Shown piece by piece: positions 1 to 7,783 of a stretch of DNA of 64,000 nt. This DNA is from Propionimicrobium lymphophilum DSM 4903 (GTDB taxonomy: Bacteria > Actinomycetota > Actinomycetes > Propionibacteriales > Propionibacteriaceae). Each line of letters begins with the position of its first letter. Position 1 is the first letter of the stretch. The notes under the pieces were generated by a model. That model did no database searches and was not told the origin of the DNA. It saw nothing but the letters and a program-made list of their open reading frames with translations. The stretch lies in contig NZ_KE384026.1 of NCBI RefSeq assembly GCF_000423485.1, positions 401,111 through 465,110 of the forward strand, written 5' to 3'. Position numbers and translations under genes: made by a program.

Positions 1-651
1 GCTCAATAGATCTTCGAGATTATCGCCCATCAGGTCCTGAAGAATCCCTAACCTGCGCCAGGCGGAAACGGCTGTTGGGTTGGCGTATAAGACAAAACCT
101 TTGTCAGAAAGAAGCGTCATCCCGTCTCCCGCCATGGGCGGGTAATAATCCTCGTTGGAGTCGCAAACCGGGTACTCGCCCCTATAAAGCATTTCCTCAA
201 GAATTTTTGCAATTTCTAAGTATGCGTCTTCAAGGGCGCCGGGTGCGCGAACACCCATCTGGTTCGTGTTTCGCTCTACAACACCGATAACTTGCCCGTT
301 ACGAATGATAGGAATTCCGCATGTATCTACAGGTATTCCTGCATCCATCGAGTGCTCGCTGGTGCGATAAATCTCCTGGCTGAAATACGCGGTAGTGACT
401 GGAGATTCGGGATCGTAGTTGATCTCATCACCGACGACCTCCTCCTCGATCGCGGTAGGGCCGGTAGTCGGCCTGATATGAGCTACTGCCCAGAAGATGT
501 TGTCGTCTTCGGCGTCTGGCACCCACAAAACGAGGTCAGAAAAGCTGGTGTCGGCTAACAGATGCCAATGCTCTACGAGGCTGACCAGCCAATCGTGATT
601 ATCTTTAGAAAGATTCGAGTGTTTTTCCAGCAGCTGCGACATTGAAGACAT
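1..651 (-). CDS. pdtaS: Sensor histidine kinase PdtaS, N-terminal part (runs off left edge)
   Basis: The minus strand is open for 217 codons from the ATG at 651 to base 1, so the gene continues out of the window. The N-terminal sequence (LLEKHSNLSKDNHDWLVSLV, then LADTSFSDLVLWV and IRPTTGPTAIEEEVVG) matches the GAF-like sensor domain of mycobacterial PdtaS. A PAS-like segment starts near residue 180 (AGDGMTLLSDKGFVLYANP). The kinase domain would lie outside the window. In the family, PdtaS phosphorylates the antiterminator response regulator PdtaR. Its position next to the bL37/rsrA/sigR cluster is conserved in actinobacteria, which supports the call. An in-frame ATG at 642 is an alternative start. 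Plus-strand frames across this stretch are shadows. Confidence 0.85.
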   Translation of the reverse strand, partial: MSSMSQLLEKHSNLSKDNHDWLVSLVEHWHLLADTSFSDLVLWVPDAEDDNIFWAVAHIRPTTGPTAIEEEVVGDEINYDPESPVTTAYFSQEIYRTSEHSMDAGIPVDTCGIPIIRNGQVIGVVERNTNQMGVRAPGALEDAYLEIAKILEEMLYRGEYPVCDSNEDYYPPMAGDGMTLLSDKGFVLYANPTAVSAWRRLGILQDLMGDNLEDLLS

Positions 652-759
652 GGAGCCATGCTAGTTATAAATGCCTTCAAATCCCACCTGGTGAGGGATT
701 ATATGCACAATATTTGGTCGACGAGGAAACGGGTGGCAGAATCGGTTCGATGCGTCGGT

Positions 760-765
760 TATACT
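760..765 (+). promoter_or_regulatory. Possible -10 box for the bL37 gene
   Basis: TATACT lies about 45 bases upstream of the bL37 start codon, with no convincing -35 at normal spacing. It is the best -10-like hexamer between pdtaS and the small gene, but the call is weak. Confidence 0.35.
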
Positions 766-811
766 CGTGAGCCGAAGCAAAAACTTAACAACTAGCGCTT
801 TGGAGGCAACC

Positions 812-886
812 ATGAGCAAACGAGGACGCAAACGCAAGTCTCGTCGCAAGAACTCTGCTAACCACGGCAAAAGGCCTAACGGTTAA
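812..886 (+). CDS. 50S ribosomal protein bL37 (24 aa)
   Basis: A 24-residue, very basic peptide begins MSKRGRKRKSRR and ends NHGKRPNG. This is the pattern of the actinobacterial ribosomal protein bL37 (AURKAIP1/COX24-like family), seen in mycobacterial ribosome structures. A strong Shine-Dalgarno GGAGG at 802-806 sits five bases before the ATG, and a strong terminator follows directly. The gene lies between pdtaS and rsrA/sigR, as in other actinobacteria. It is easily missed by gene callers because of its length. Confidence 0.9.
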   Translation: MSKRGRKRKSRRKNSANHGKRPNG

Positions 887-893
887 CTAATAA

Positions 894-944
894 AGGGTTA
901 GGGTCCGAACATTAAGTGTTCAAGGACTCTAACCCTATTTTTTA
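894..944 (+). terminator. Rho-independent terminator after bL37
   Basis: A 13-base arm (894-906) pairs with 923-935 with one mismatch; an inner GAAC/GTTC pairing lies in the loop and an ATTTTTTATT tail follows. It ends the bL37 transcript. The rsrA gene on the other strand ends at 942, so it may act in both directions. Confidence 0.85.
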
Positions 945-1223
945 TTGTCCCGCACTCCACGTCACATGCAGCACGGATAATTTTGCGCGCAGCGTCTTAG
1001 GCGCATGGACCTCTCGGCAGCATTTCCTAAGCATGCTGGAGATCAACGCTTCAACGTCGAAGTAGTCCATACAATTCTCACAGTTCATGAGATGTTGACG
1101 GACCTGGTCTGCCGTTTCTTCGGTCAATTCACCGTGTAAAAATGCATAAACCTTGCTGAGCGCCAGTTCGCACTCTAAATCCTGGTTTGACTCGAAACGA
1201 TTCGTCTTTTGCGGCTCAGACAT
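942..1223 (-). CDS. rsrA: Mycothiol-system anti-sigma factor RsrA (zinc-binding)
   Basis: A 93-residue protein of the ZAS (zinc anti-sigma) family. The signature HLMNCENC (HxxxCxxC) is present near residues 44-51, with an upstream Cys in DLECEL and a Cys pair in RKCCREV. In the family it binds SigR/SigH and releases it when its thiols form a disulfide under oxidative stress. The start ATG is two bases past the sigR stop, and its Shine-Dalgarno GGAGGA (complement of 1232-1237) lies in the end of sigR, so the two genes are translationally coupled. This fixes the partner as the sigma factor upstream. Confidence 0.92.
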   Translation of the reverse strand: MSEPQKTNRFESNQDLECELALSKVYAFLHGELTEETADQVRQHLMNCENCMDYFDVEALISSMLRKCCREVHAPKTLRAKLSVLHVTWSAGQ

Positions 1224-1225
1224 GT

Positions 1226-2032
1226 TTATTTATCCTCCCCGCCAGATTTATCGGTATCTGTTCTACCGATTCCCATCTCTGCTGCTCTATCTGCCAAGAG
1301 GACACGTAGCTGCTTTCTAGCGCGATTCAGACGAGACATGACAGTTCCGATTGGAGTATCCATGATCTCGGCAATCTCTTTATACGCAAACCCTTCGACG
1401 TCTGCTAACAGGACGACTTCCCTGAATTCCGGAGTAAGCGTCTCTAAGGCATCTAGAATCTCCTGGTCTGGCATTCGACCAAGAGCCTCAAGCTCTGCAG
1501 AAGGAAGACCATCCGAAGTATGCGAAGCCGCCCTGGCTATCTGCCAGTCCTCGACGTTCTCTGCATCGCTTATCTGAGGACGACGTTTAGCCTTTCGGTA
1601 AGTGTTGATGTACGAGTTCTTCAGAATCCGATAGAGCCAAGCGCGTAGGTTGGTTCCAGGCTTGAACTGATGGAAGGAAGCGTACGCCTTTGCGTAAGTA
1701 TCCTGGACAACGTCTTCGGCGTCTGCAGGATTTCGGGTCATGCGCAAGGCAGCTGCATAGAGCAGATCTACGTACTCGAGGGCGTCTCTTTCGAACCGTT
1801 CGCGACGCTCTTCCTCGGTTTCGTTCTTACGTAAATCCGGTTGCGTAGTCGACTCAGCATCTGAAGTCGAATCTGTAGTAGAAGTGACCATCACATCAGA
1901 GATTAGCGGTTTAGACTCAATATCGCTCGCCGAATTAGCGTATATCTTCTTACTCTGACGCTCAGCAAGCGGTCTAACGGCATAGCCCGGCAAAGAACTT
2001 GAGCTTTGCGCGAGAACATTTGCTGACTTCAT
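1226..2032 (-). CDS. sigR: ECF sigma factor SigR/SigH (redox stress)
   Basis: A group 4 (ECF) sigma factor. Region 2 is visible around residues 84-150 ([20 protein letters not shown], then [19 protein letters not shown]) and region 4 around 195-250 ([20 protein letters not shown], then [16 protein letters not shown]). In the family it transcribes thioredoxin, mycothiol and protein quality control genes. The frame has 47 residues before an internal Met at base 1891, about the length of the N-terminal extension of the unstable SigR' isoform of Streptomyces. A SigR-type promoter lies directly upstream of the long start. Neither start has a clear Shine-Dalgarno, so the true start, or the use of both, is open. 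Confidence 0.9.
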   Translation of the reverse strand: MKSANVLAQSSSSLPGYAVRPLAERQSKKIYANSASDIESKPLISDVMVTSTTDSTSDAESTTQPDLRKNETEEERRERFERDALEYVDLLYAAALRMTRNPADAEDVVQDTYAKAYASFHQFKPGTNLRAWLYRILKNSYINTYRKAKRRPQISDAENVEDWQIARAASHTSDGLPSAELEALGRMPDQEILDALETLTPEFREVVLLADVEGFAYKEIAEIMDTPIGTVMSRLNRARKQLRVLLADRAAEMGIGRTDTDKSGGEDK

Positions 2033-2041
2033 ACTGTTTAC

Positions 2042-2066
2042 AACAGCGAATTATTAGATCTATTCC
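2042..2066 (-). promoter_or_regulatory. SigR-type autoregulatory promoter
   Basis: On the minus strand GGAAT (2066-2062) is followed after 17 bases by GTTG (from 2044), close to the SigR/SigH consensus GGAAT-N18-GTT. It ends about ten bases before the longest sigR start codon and implies a very short or absent leader. Autoregulation is typical for this family. Spacing is one base short of consensus. Confidence 0.6.
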
Positions 2067-2137
2067 TTGGGCTGGACTAAATCAGTTTTATTTGGCTCAA
2101 CCGAATCTCGGCTTGCCAAACCTGGTAGAAAAGACTC

Positions 2138-2674
2138 ATGGCACTGCTTCGATTCTTTGGACGCGCACTTTTCTCTTCGTACTTCGTCGCTGATGGCGTA
2201 GGAATGATAACCAGCCCCGACAAGGGCGCTGAGCGAGTAGCGACAACCACCGACCGCATAGTTCCGCTAGTTCAGCGAGTTCTTCCCGAAGGTGCTTCCG
2301 ACGCGCTCCCAGAAGACCCCAAAACCTGGTCTAGGATTTTCGGCTGCATGCAGGTAGCTGGTGGCGCTCTGTACACGCTTGGTTTAGGACGTCGCTTTGG
2401 CGCTCTCTTGCTTGCTATTTCCGCAGTACCAAAGGCACTAAACGCTAGGGACGAAGAGGGCAGTTCTCTTGTTCCGCTGTCTTTGTTGGGCGCTGCGATC
2501 GTTGCAACTCGTGACCGGAACGGAAAGCCTTCGCTCTCTTGGCGGGCAGAACAGGCTCGCAAAGAAGCAGGCAAGGCTGTAGACCGTAAGGCCGATAAGG
2601 TAAATCGTAAGGCTAAGAAGGCAGCCAAAAAGGCCGAAAAGAAGCTAAACAAGACACGCAAGTCTTTTAAATAA
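2138..2674 (+). CDS. DoxX family membrane protein with basic C-terminal tail
   Basis: 178 residues. The first part resembles the DoxX family (GRALFSSYFVADGVGMI, then a hydrophobic GALYTLGLGRRFGALLLAIS segment and a further segment near PLSLLGAAIVAT). The last 40 residues are an unusual Lys/Ala-rich tail (KKAAKKAEKKLNK) that probably lies on the cytoplasmic side and may bind nucleic acid or acidic lipid (inference). The gene diverges from sigR and runs toward aroA, 15 bases downstream. The substrate of DoxX proteins is not settled; some actinobacterial members take part in thiol-redox membrane complexes, which fits the SigR neighbourhood. Confidence 0.75.
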   Translation: MALLRFFGRALFSSYFVADGVGMITSPDKGAERVATTTDRIVPLVQRVLPEGASDALPEDPKTWSRIFGCMQVAGGALYTLGLGRRFGALLLAISAVPKALNARDEEGSSLVPLSLLGAAIVATRDRNGKPSLSWRAEQARKEAGKAVDRKADKVNRKAKKAAKKAEKKLNKTRKSFK

Positions 2675-2689
2675 TTTAAAGGTAATTTA

Positions 2690-3964
2690 GTGGTTGAAGT
2701 TTGGCCCGCGCCCACGCCCGTGGCGACGATCAATGCCGTATGCCCAGTGCCCGGCTCAAAATCAGAATCGAATCGTGCATTAGTTCTCGGTGCATTAGGC
2801 GATGGACCAAGTAGACTTTCAGGTGTTCTTGAGGCCCGCGATACAGAATTGATGATCGCTGGCCTAAGGCACCTCGGAGTTCGCATCCAGCTAGACCACG
2901 ACGAAGCGGTAGTCACTCCTCCCGAACATTTCGTTCCTGCCAAAATTGATTGTGGTTTAGCCGGAACGGTGGCTAGATTCCTGCCACCGCTTGCGGCTCT
3001 TTCTGGTGGCGAGTGCAGCTTCTTCGGAGATCCCAAGATGAGCGAGCGGCCTATCGCTCCCCTACTCGATGGGCTCAGGCAGCTAGGAGCATCCTGTTCC
3101 AGCGAACATGTCCCCTTTAGCATTTCCGCGCCCGATGGACTTACCGGCCGAGAGGTTCGCATCGACTCTTCTGGTTCGAGCCAATTCATTTCTGGGCTTT
3201 TGCTAAGCGCGGCTCGGTTCCCCAATGGGCTAGTTCTCCATCATGTTGGTGATTCTGTGCCATCGCTGCCTCATATAGAGATGAGCGTCTCAATGCTCAC
3301 CCAACGAGGCGTAAGAGTGTCAAACTCCGGCATGACTTGGACGGTTGAACCCGGCACTATTTCCAGCCTGGACCAACGCATCGAACCAGACCTATCGAAT
3401 GCTGCCGCGTTCTTGCTTGCCGGAGTGATTACCGGTGGTCGCGTCACGGTTCCCGCATGGCCGAGCAAAACTACGCAGCCCGGAGACCTGATCCGAGGCG
3501 TGCTCGATAAAGTTGGGGCTCACAGCGAACTGACAAAAGACGGGCTTAGCGCTTGGTCTTCCGAAGATTTGTCTGGCGTAGATCTAGATATGAACTCTGC
3601 TAGTGAACTGACTCCGGTTGTCGCCGCGCTGGCAGTCTTTTGTAATGGAACGACGAGGATCACTGGTGTCGGGCATATCAGAGGCCACGAAACAAACCGC
3701 ATCGAAGCGATAGTCGACGAACTCAACGCCATTGGCGTCACAGCGTCCGAACTAGCAGATGGAATTCAAATCGAGGGAATCGGATCGCATGGGTCTTTGA
3801 GCCCACGCCGCCCCTTCAAAACCTATGCCGACCATCGAATGGTTCACCTTGGCGCCCTGTTAGCCTTAAAGTGCTCAAACCTCGAGGTGGAAGATCCCAA
3901 GGCTGCCTCTAAGACAATGCCAGATTTTGTCGAGCGCTGGACAAAAATGGTGAATGCCGAATGA
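2690..3964 (+). CDS. aroA: 3-phosphoshikimate 1-carboxyvinyltransferase (EPSP synthase)
   Basis: 424 residues, normal family length. It transfers enolpyruvyl from PEP to shikimate 3-phosphate in the shikimate pathway (cytoplasm). Seen: the N-terminal PGSKSESNRALVLGAL motif with the catalytic Lys; GLAGTVARFLPPLAAL, the actinobacterial form of the GNAGT motif; PKMSERPIAPLLDGL; SSGSSQFISGLLLSA; and the C-terminal YADHRMVH. The start is GTG with an AAAGG ribosome binding site at 2678-2682. The stop overlaps the rsgA start (ATGA), so the two are translationally coupled. Confidence 0.97.
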   Translation: MVEVWPAPTPVATINAVCPVPGSKSESNRALVLGALGDGPSRLSGVLEARDTELMIAGLRHLGVRIQLDHDEAVVTPPEHFVPAKIDCGLAGTVARFLPPLAALSGGECSFFGDPKMSERPIAPLLDGLRQLGASCSSEHVPFSISAPDGLTGREVRIDSSGSSQFISGLLLSAARFPNGLVLHHVGDSVPSLPHIEMSVSMLTQRGVRVSNSGMTWTVEPGTISSLDQRIEPDLSNAAAFLLAGVITGGRVTVPAWPSKTTQPGDLIRGVLDKVGAHSELTKDGLSAWSSEDLSGVDLDMNSASELTPVVAALAVFCNGTTRITGVGHIRGHETNRIEAIVDELNAIGVTASELADGIQIEGIGSHGSLSPRRPFKTYADHRMVHLGALLALKCSNLEVEDPKAASKTMPDFVERWTKMVNAE

Positions 3965-4986
3965 GCCGGAAATATGCCGGCCGCAATATTCGCGATTTAG
4001 ACGTCGACGACTTCAACTTTGGTAGGCCAAAAAAACGTAGCAGGCCCAGGACAAAGGTCAGGCCAGATTACTCTGATGCAGAGATAGGCAGGGTCATCAC
4101 GATCGATCGCGGTCGTTACCAGTGCGTGATGGAATCCACCGGGAACCTGGTCATTGCCACTAAGGCAAGGCAGCTAGGCCGTAAGGGAGTAATCGTTGGA
4201 GACAAGGCTCGGGTTGTTGGCGATACTTCTGGGAAAGTTGGTACGCTCGCCCGAATCGTCGAGATCGTCCCAAGACAAACAGTATTACGCAGGACAGCAG
4301 ATGACGATAGCCCCCTGGAACGGCCAATCGTCGCCAACGCCGACCAGCTACTGATCGTTACCGCGCTGGCGGATCCCCCGCCACGAGAGGGAATGATTGA
4401 TCGAATTCTGGTTTCCGCTTACGACGCTGGAATGAAGCCGATACTGTGTCTGACCAAGGCGGATCTAGCCAGCCCACAGCATCTGATTGATACTTACGCT
4501 CCCCTAGACCTGACTATCTTCGTAGTTGGGCCGGATGTGGAAATCGACGAACTTCTCGAAGCGCTTGCCGGTCACGTAACTGTATTCATTGGCCATTCAG
4601 GCGTAGGAAAATCGACCCTAATAAATCGGATTGTGCCAAACGCTAATCGTCAGACTGGAAGCGTTAATGAGAACACAGGTCGTGGCAGGCACACCTCCAC
4701 TTCTGCACAAGCGCTCAGGCTTCCCGATTCGGAAGGTTGGGTAATAGACACCCCTGGGGTACGTAGTTTCGGGTTATCCCACGTTACCCCCGAATCAGTC
4801 CTGGCCGCATTCAGCGGACTAGCCGAATACTTGGATCTTTGCCCTCGTGGCTGTACACACGAAACAGGCGAAAGCGAGTGCGGACTAGACAAAGCGCTAC
4901 AGGACGAGGCCATAGACGAAAATAGGCTCGTATCATTACGCAGGATCCTCGAGGCGTTGCAGGCAAATGACGTTCCGGGCAGCTAG
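3961..4986 (+). CDS. rsgA: Ribosome small subunit-dependent GTPase A
   Basis: 341 residues. A circularly permuted GTPase: the G4 motif TKAD (about residue 161) precedes the P-loop GHSGVGKSTL (about 212-221) and the G3 motif DTPG (about 263). A C-terminal zinc knuckle carries CPRGCTHETGESECGL. An OB-fold precedes the G domain. In the family it acts in late 30S subunit maturation. The N-terminus is basic (PKKRSRPRTKVRP). It overlaps aroA by four bases, the same order as in mycobacteria. Confidence 0.95.
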   Translation: MSRKYAGRNIRDLDVDDFNFGRPKKRSRPRTKVRPDYSDAEIGRVITIDRGRYQCVMESTGNLVIATKARQLGRKGVIVGDKARVVGDTSGKVGTLARIVEIVPRQTVLRRTADDDSPLERPIVANADQLLIVTALADPPPREGMIDRILVSAYDAGMKPILCLTKADLASPQHLIDTYAPLDLTIFVVGPDVEIDELLEALAGHVTVFIGHSGVGKSTLINRIVPNANRQTGSVNENTGRGRHTSTSAQALRLPDSEGWVIDTPGVRSFGLSHVTPESVLAAFSGLAEYLDLCPRGCTHETGESECGLDKALQDEAIDENRLVSLRRILEALQANDVPGS

Positions 4987-4995
4987 CCTGGATTC

Positions 4996-5784
4996 GTGGC
5001 TGACTACACTGAAGATATTCGCCTCGCTCATCTGCTTGCAGATAGCGCTGATGCGATCACCGAAGAACGCTTCCGCGCCCAAGATCTCAAAATCGAGACG
5101 AAGCCGGATCACACAGAAGTTACCGATGCTGACCGTAGCGTCGAAAAAACAATACGTTCGATGATTTCGAGCACCCGTCCAAGAGATGCAGTGCACGGAG
5201 AAGAATTCGAAGATACCGGCTACGGGCCTCGGCGTTGGATCATAGATCCTATTGATGGAACGGCCAACTTCGTTCGAGGCGTACCCGTCTGGGCTACGCT
5301 GATTGGTCTCGAAGTCGAAGGAGAAATGAAGGTTGGTCTGGTTTCCGCACCAATGCTAGGAAAACGCTGGTGGGCCGGCGAGGGCCTAGGCGCGTGGACC
5401 GGCCGTTCGCTGATGAAGGCCGAAAGAATACACGTTTCCGGCATTTCTAGCTTGTCGGATGCGTTTGTTTCTTACTCCTCACTGCACGGGTGGATCTCAT
5501 CCGGCCGCGGCCAAGGATTTGTAGACGTGCTAAGGGACGCAGGCAGGACCCGCGCTTTCGGAGACTTCTGGAGCTACATGCTTGTCGCCGAAGGCGTCGT
5601 GGACATCGCCTGTGAGCCAGAACTTTCCCTGCACGATATGGCGGCACTAGACGTAATTGTCCGTGAGGCTGGAGGCAGGTTCACCAGCATCGACGGTGAA
5701 GATGGTCCGTTTGGCCCGGGGGCACTTGCTACGAACGGGATGCTTCACCGAGAGATGCTGGATCGTCTGCGTCCAACTAGCTAA
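4996..5784 (+). CDS. hisN: Histidinol-phosphatase, inositol monophosphatase family
   Basis: 262 residues. IMPase-fold signatures are visible: the metal-binding GEEFED, DPIDGTANFVRG and, near the C-terminus, SLHDMAALDVIVREAGG. In actinobacteria this clade downstream of aroA-rsgA is HisN, which removes phosphate from L-histidinol phosphate. Start GTG nine bases after the rsgA stop, so probably the third gene of the operon. The 3' end overlaps the convergent serA by eight bases. Substrate assignment rests on synteny and could be another sugar phosphate. Confidence 0.85.
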   Translation: MADYTEDIRLAHLLADSADAITEERFRAQDLKIETKPDHTEVTDADRSVEKTIRSMISSTRPRDAVHGEEFEDTGYGPRRWIIDPIDGTANFVRGVPVWATLIGLEVEGEMKVGLVSAPMLGKRWWAGEGLGAWTGRSLMKAERIHVSGISSLSDAFVSYSSLHGWISSGRGQGFVDVLRDAGRTRAFGDFWSYMLVAEGVVDIACEPELSLHDMAALDVIVREAGGRFTSIDGEDGPFGPGALATNGMLHREMLDRLRPTS

Positions 5785-6970
5785 CTTCCCTAACCCTGAT
5801 GGTGTGAGGAACCTGGGCTAATTCTTCGGTTAGCCCAGGAGTGCTGGCTGTAATGTCCATCACTACGAATCCGACCTCGCCGATGGTCGATAGCGCCTGG
5901 TAAGCAATGTTAGCGTTGTGGTTGCTGAGGATCGAGTTAAGATCCGCCATAACGCCCGGCACGTTGTGGTGGATGTGCAGAATCCGGTGGCCAGAAATGG
6001 GCTGAACCTGAACCTCAGGCATATTAACGCTCATGGAGGTGTTACCCGTCCTGACGTAGTCGATTAGCTTTCCGGAAACGTAGCCACCAATATCAGACTG
6101 TGCTTCGCGAGTAGATCCACCAACGTGCGGTGTCAAAATCACATTTGGAATGCCCTGAAGCGGGTTAGTGAATGGGTCTCCGCTCTTCTTGGGCTCGTTG
6201 TGGTAGACGTCGACAGCTGCGCCTGCGATATGTCCTGAGCGCAGGTTCTCGGCTAGAGCTTCCTCGTCTACGACGAATCCTCGCGAGAGGTTGAGGAATA
6301 GCGAACGCTCCGGCATTAGGGCGAATTCTTTTTCACCGAAAATGTCGTGGTTCTCGTTTCGACCATCGACGTGGATAGAGACGGTCTCGCTGATGCTGAG
6401 CAGTTCTTCTAGGCTATCGCAGCGGTGAGCGTTTCCTAGGGCGAGTTTGTCGGCTACATCGTAGAAGTTGACGTTCATACCGAAAGACTCAGCCAGGATA
6501 GATAGTTGCGAACCAATATTTCCGTAGCCGATGATGCCGAGCGTGCGGCCACGAACCTCATGGCTGCCGTCGGCGGACTTCTGCCAGACACCGTTGTGCA
6601 TCTGTTGGCTCTTGTCGAAGAGCCTGCGGGCCATAACTACGATTTCACCCATCGCGAGTTCGACGACAGAGCGAGTGTTGGAATATGGAGCGTTGAAGCA
6701 TACGATTCCACGCTTGGCGGCCGCGTCCAAAGCAATCTGGTTAGTGCCAATGCTGAAGGCTCCGATGGCCACCAGTTGCTCTGGCATCTGCTCGATGACA
6801 TCTGTCGTCAGGTTAGTCCTGGATCGAACACCGACGACATTCACATCCTGAAGAGCCTGAATTAATTCGTCACCTTCTAAGGCGCCTTTGCGGTAGTCGA
6901 CTTCAAATCCGGCGGCTTCGAAAGCGTCAACTGCGGTTTTATCGATGTTCTCTAAAAGTAAAGCCTTCAT
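5777..6970 (-). CDS. serA: D-3-phosphoglycerate dehydrogenase (ACT-domain type)
   Basis: 397 residues. It oxidises 3-phosphoglycerate with NAD in the first step of serine synthesis. Seen: the Rossmann motif GIIGYGNIGSQ (about 146-156), NLSRGFVVDEEAL with the catalytic Arg, the Glu in HNEP, TPHVGGST with the catalytic His, and a C-terminal ACT regulatory domain starting near residue 325 (ILHIHHNVPGVMADLNSIL). The length and absence of an intervening domain match the E. coli-like short form, not the long mycobacterial form. It converges on hisN with an 8-base overlap and lies downstream of the ABC importer operon on the same strand. Confidence 0.93.
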   Translation of the reverse strand: MKALLLENIDKTAVDAFEAAGFEVDYRKGALEGDELIQALQDVNVVGVRSRTNLTTDVIEQMPEQLVAIGAFSIGTNQIALDAAAKRGIVCFNAPYSNTRSVVELAMGEIVVMARRLFDKSQQMHNGVWQKSADGSHEVRGRTLGIIGYGNIGSQLSILAESFGMNVNFYDVADKLALGNAHRCDSLEELLSISETVSIHVDGRNENHDIFGEKEFALMPERSLFLNLSRGFVVDEEALAENLRSGHIAGAAVDVYHNEPKKSGDPFTNPLQGIPNVILTPHVGGSTREAQSDIGGYVSGKLIDYVRTGNTSMSVNMPEVQVQPISGHRILHIHHNVPGVMADLNSILSNHNANIAYQALSTIGEVGFVVMDITASTPGLTEELAQVPHTIRVREVS

Positions 6971-7003
6971 GACATGAGATTCTAGTAAGAAAACTCTCAG
7001 TCG

Positions 7004-7783
7004 CTAATCGACTCTCAAACGTGGGATAGCTGAGAGCAAATTCTTCGTGTATTCTGCCTCCGGCTCGTAAAGGACTTTCGAGGTATCGCCTGACTCTACG
7101 ATCTTGCCGTTTCGCATTACTATGACCCTGTCGCAAAGGTATCTGACAACCGCTAAGTCGTGGCTGACGAATAGCAGTGTAAGGTTCTCCTGGTCAGCAA
7201 TGCGGTTCAAAAGGTTAAGCACTTGAGCCCGCACGGAAACGTCCAGCGCTGAAACCGCCTCGTCAGCGATAAGGACGTCCGGATGTGATGCCAGCGCTCG
7301 TGCTATAGCTATTCGTTGGCGCTGTCCACCGCTAAATTCGTGTGGGTATTTGTCTGCATCTGCTGGATCGAGCTCTACTTGTTCTAGCACTTGTGCACAG
7401 CGCGCATCAGGATCATCGGTGATTCCCAGCCTCCCCTTAACCCACGGGGACCTAAGTGCCTCTGTGACGATTTTGCGAATTTTCATTCGCGGATCAAGCG
7501 AGCTGCGCGGATCCTGGAATACGACTTGGACTCTTGCCCGCATCGGAGCCAGCTCGCGCTCTTTTTTGCCGGTTATCCTTTCATCATCAAGAAAGATTTC
7601 GCCGGAAGTGGGTTTGCTTAGTCCCGCGAGCATTCTGATCAGTGTGGATTTGCCGGAACCTGATTCCCCTACTATTCCAAGGCGTTCGCCAGCAGCGATA
7701 TCTAAGCTAACGTCGTCGACAGCGGTAACTTCATTCTTGCCGTGCTTGTAAATTTTTCGCAGGCCACGAGCCCTATAGATCAT
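7004..7783 (-). CDS. Peptide/nickel-type ABC transporter ATPase, second subunit (DppF-like)
   Basis: 259 residues from the chosen ATG at 7783. Walker A GESGSGKST, Q-loop VVFQDPRSSLDP, signature FSGGQRQRIAIARAL, Walker B VLIADEAVSALD, switch SHDLAVV. The usual C-terminal oligopeptide-transporter extension with its Cys-rich motif is absent (it ends in SAIPRLRVD), as in the shorter NikE-like members. The open frame reaches 7801, but the ATG at 7783 has GGAGCGG at good spacing and overlaps the upstream ATPase gene by only 11 bases. It forms a heterodimer with the adjacent ATPase. Confidence 0.9.
   Translation of the reverse strand: MIYRARGLRKIYKHGKNEVTAVDDVSLDIAAGERLGIVGESGSGKSTLIRMLAGLSKPTSGEIFLDDERITGKKERELAPMRARVQVVFQDPRSSLDPRMKIRKIVTEALRSPWVKGRLGITDDPDARCAQVLEQVELDPADADKYPHEFSGGQRQRIAIARALASHPDVLIADEAVSALDVSVRAQVLNLLNRIADQENLTLLFVSHDLAVVRYLCDRVIVMRNGKIVESGDTSKVLYEPEAEYTKNLLSAIPRLRVD

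Noticed and set aside
75..558. Two plus-strand frames of 71 and 88 codons at the left edge
   Set aside because: They lie opposite the continuous, family-matching pdtaS frame on the minus strand and show no domain of their own.
2272..3225. 317-codon minus-strand frame
   Set aside because: Antisense to the DoxX gene and aroA; composition is that of a shadow frame (Ser/Pro/Arg-rich) and both sense genes are certain.
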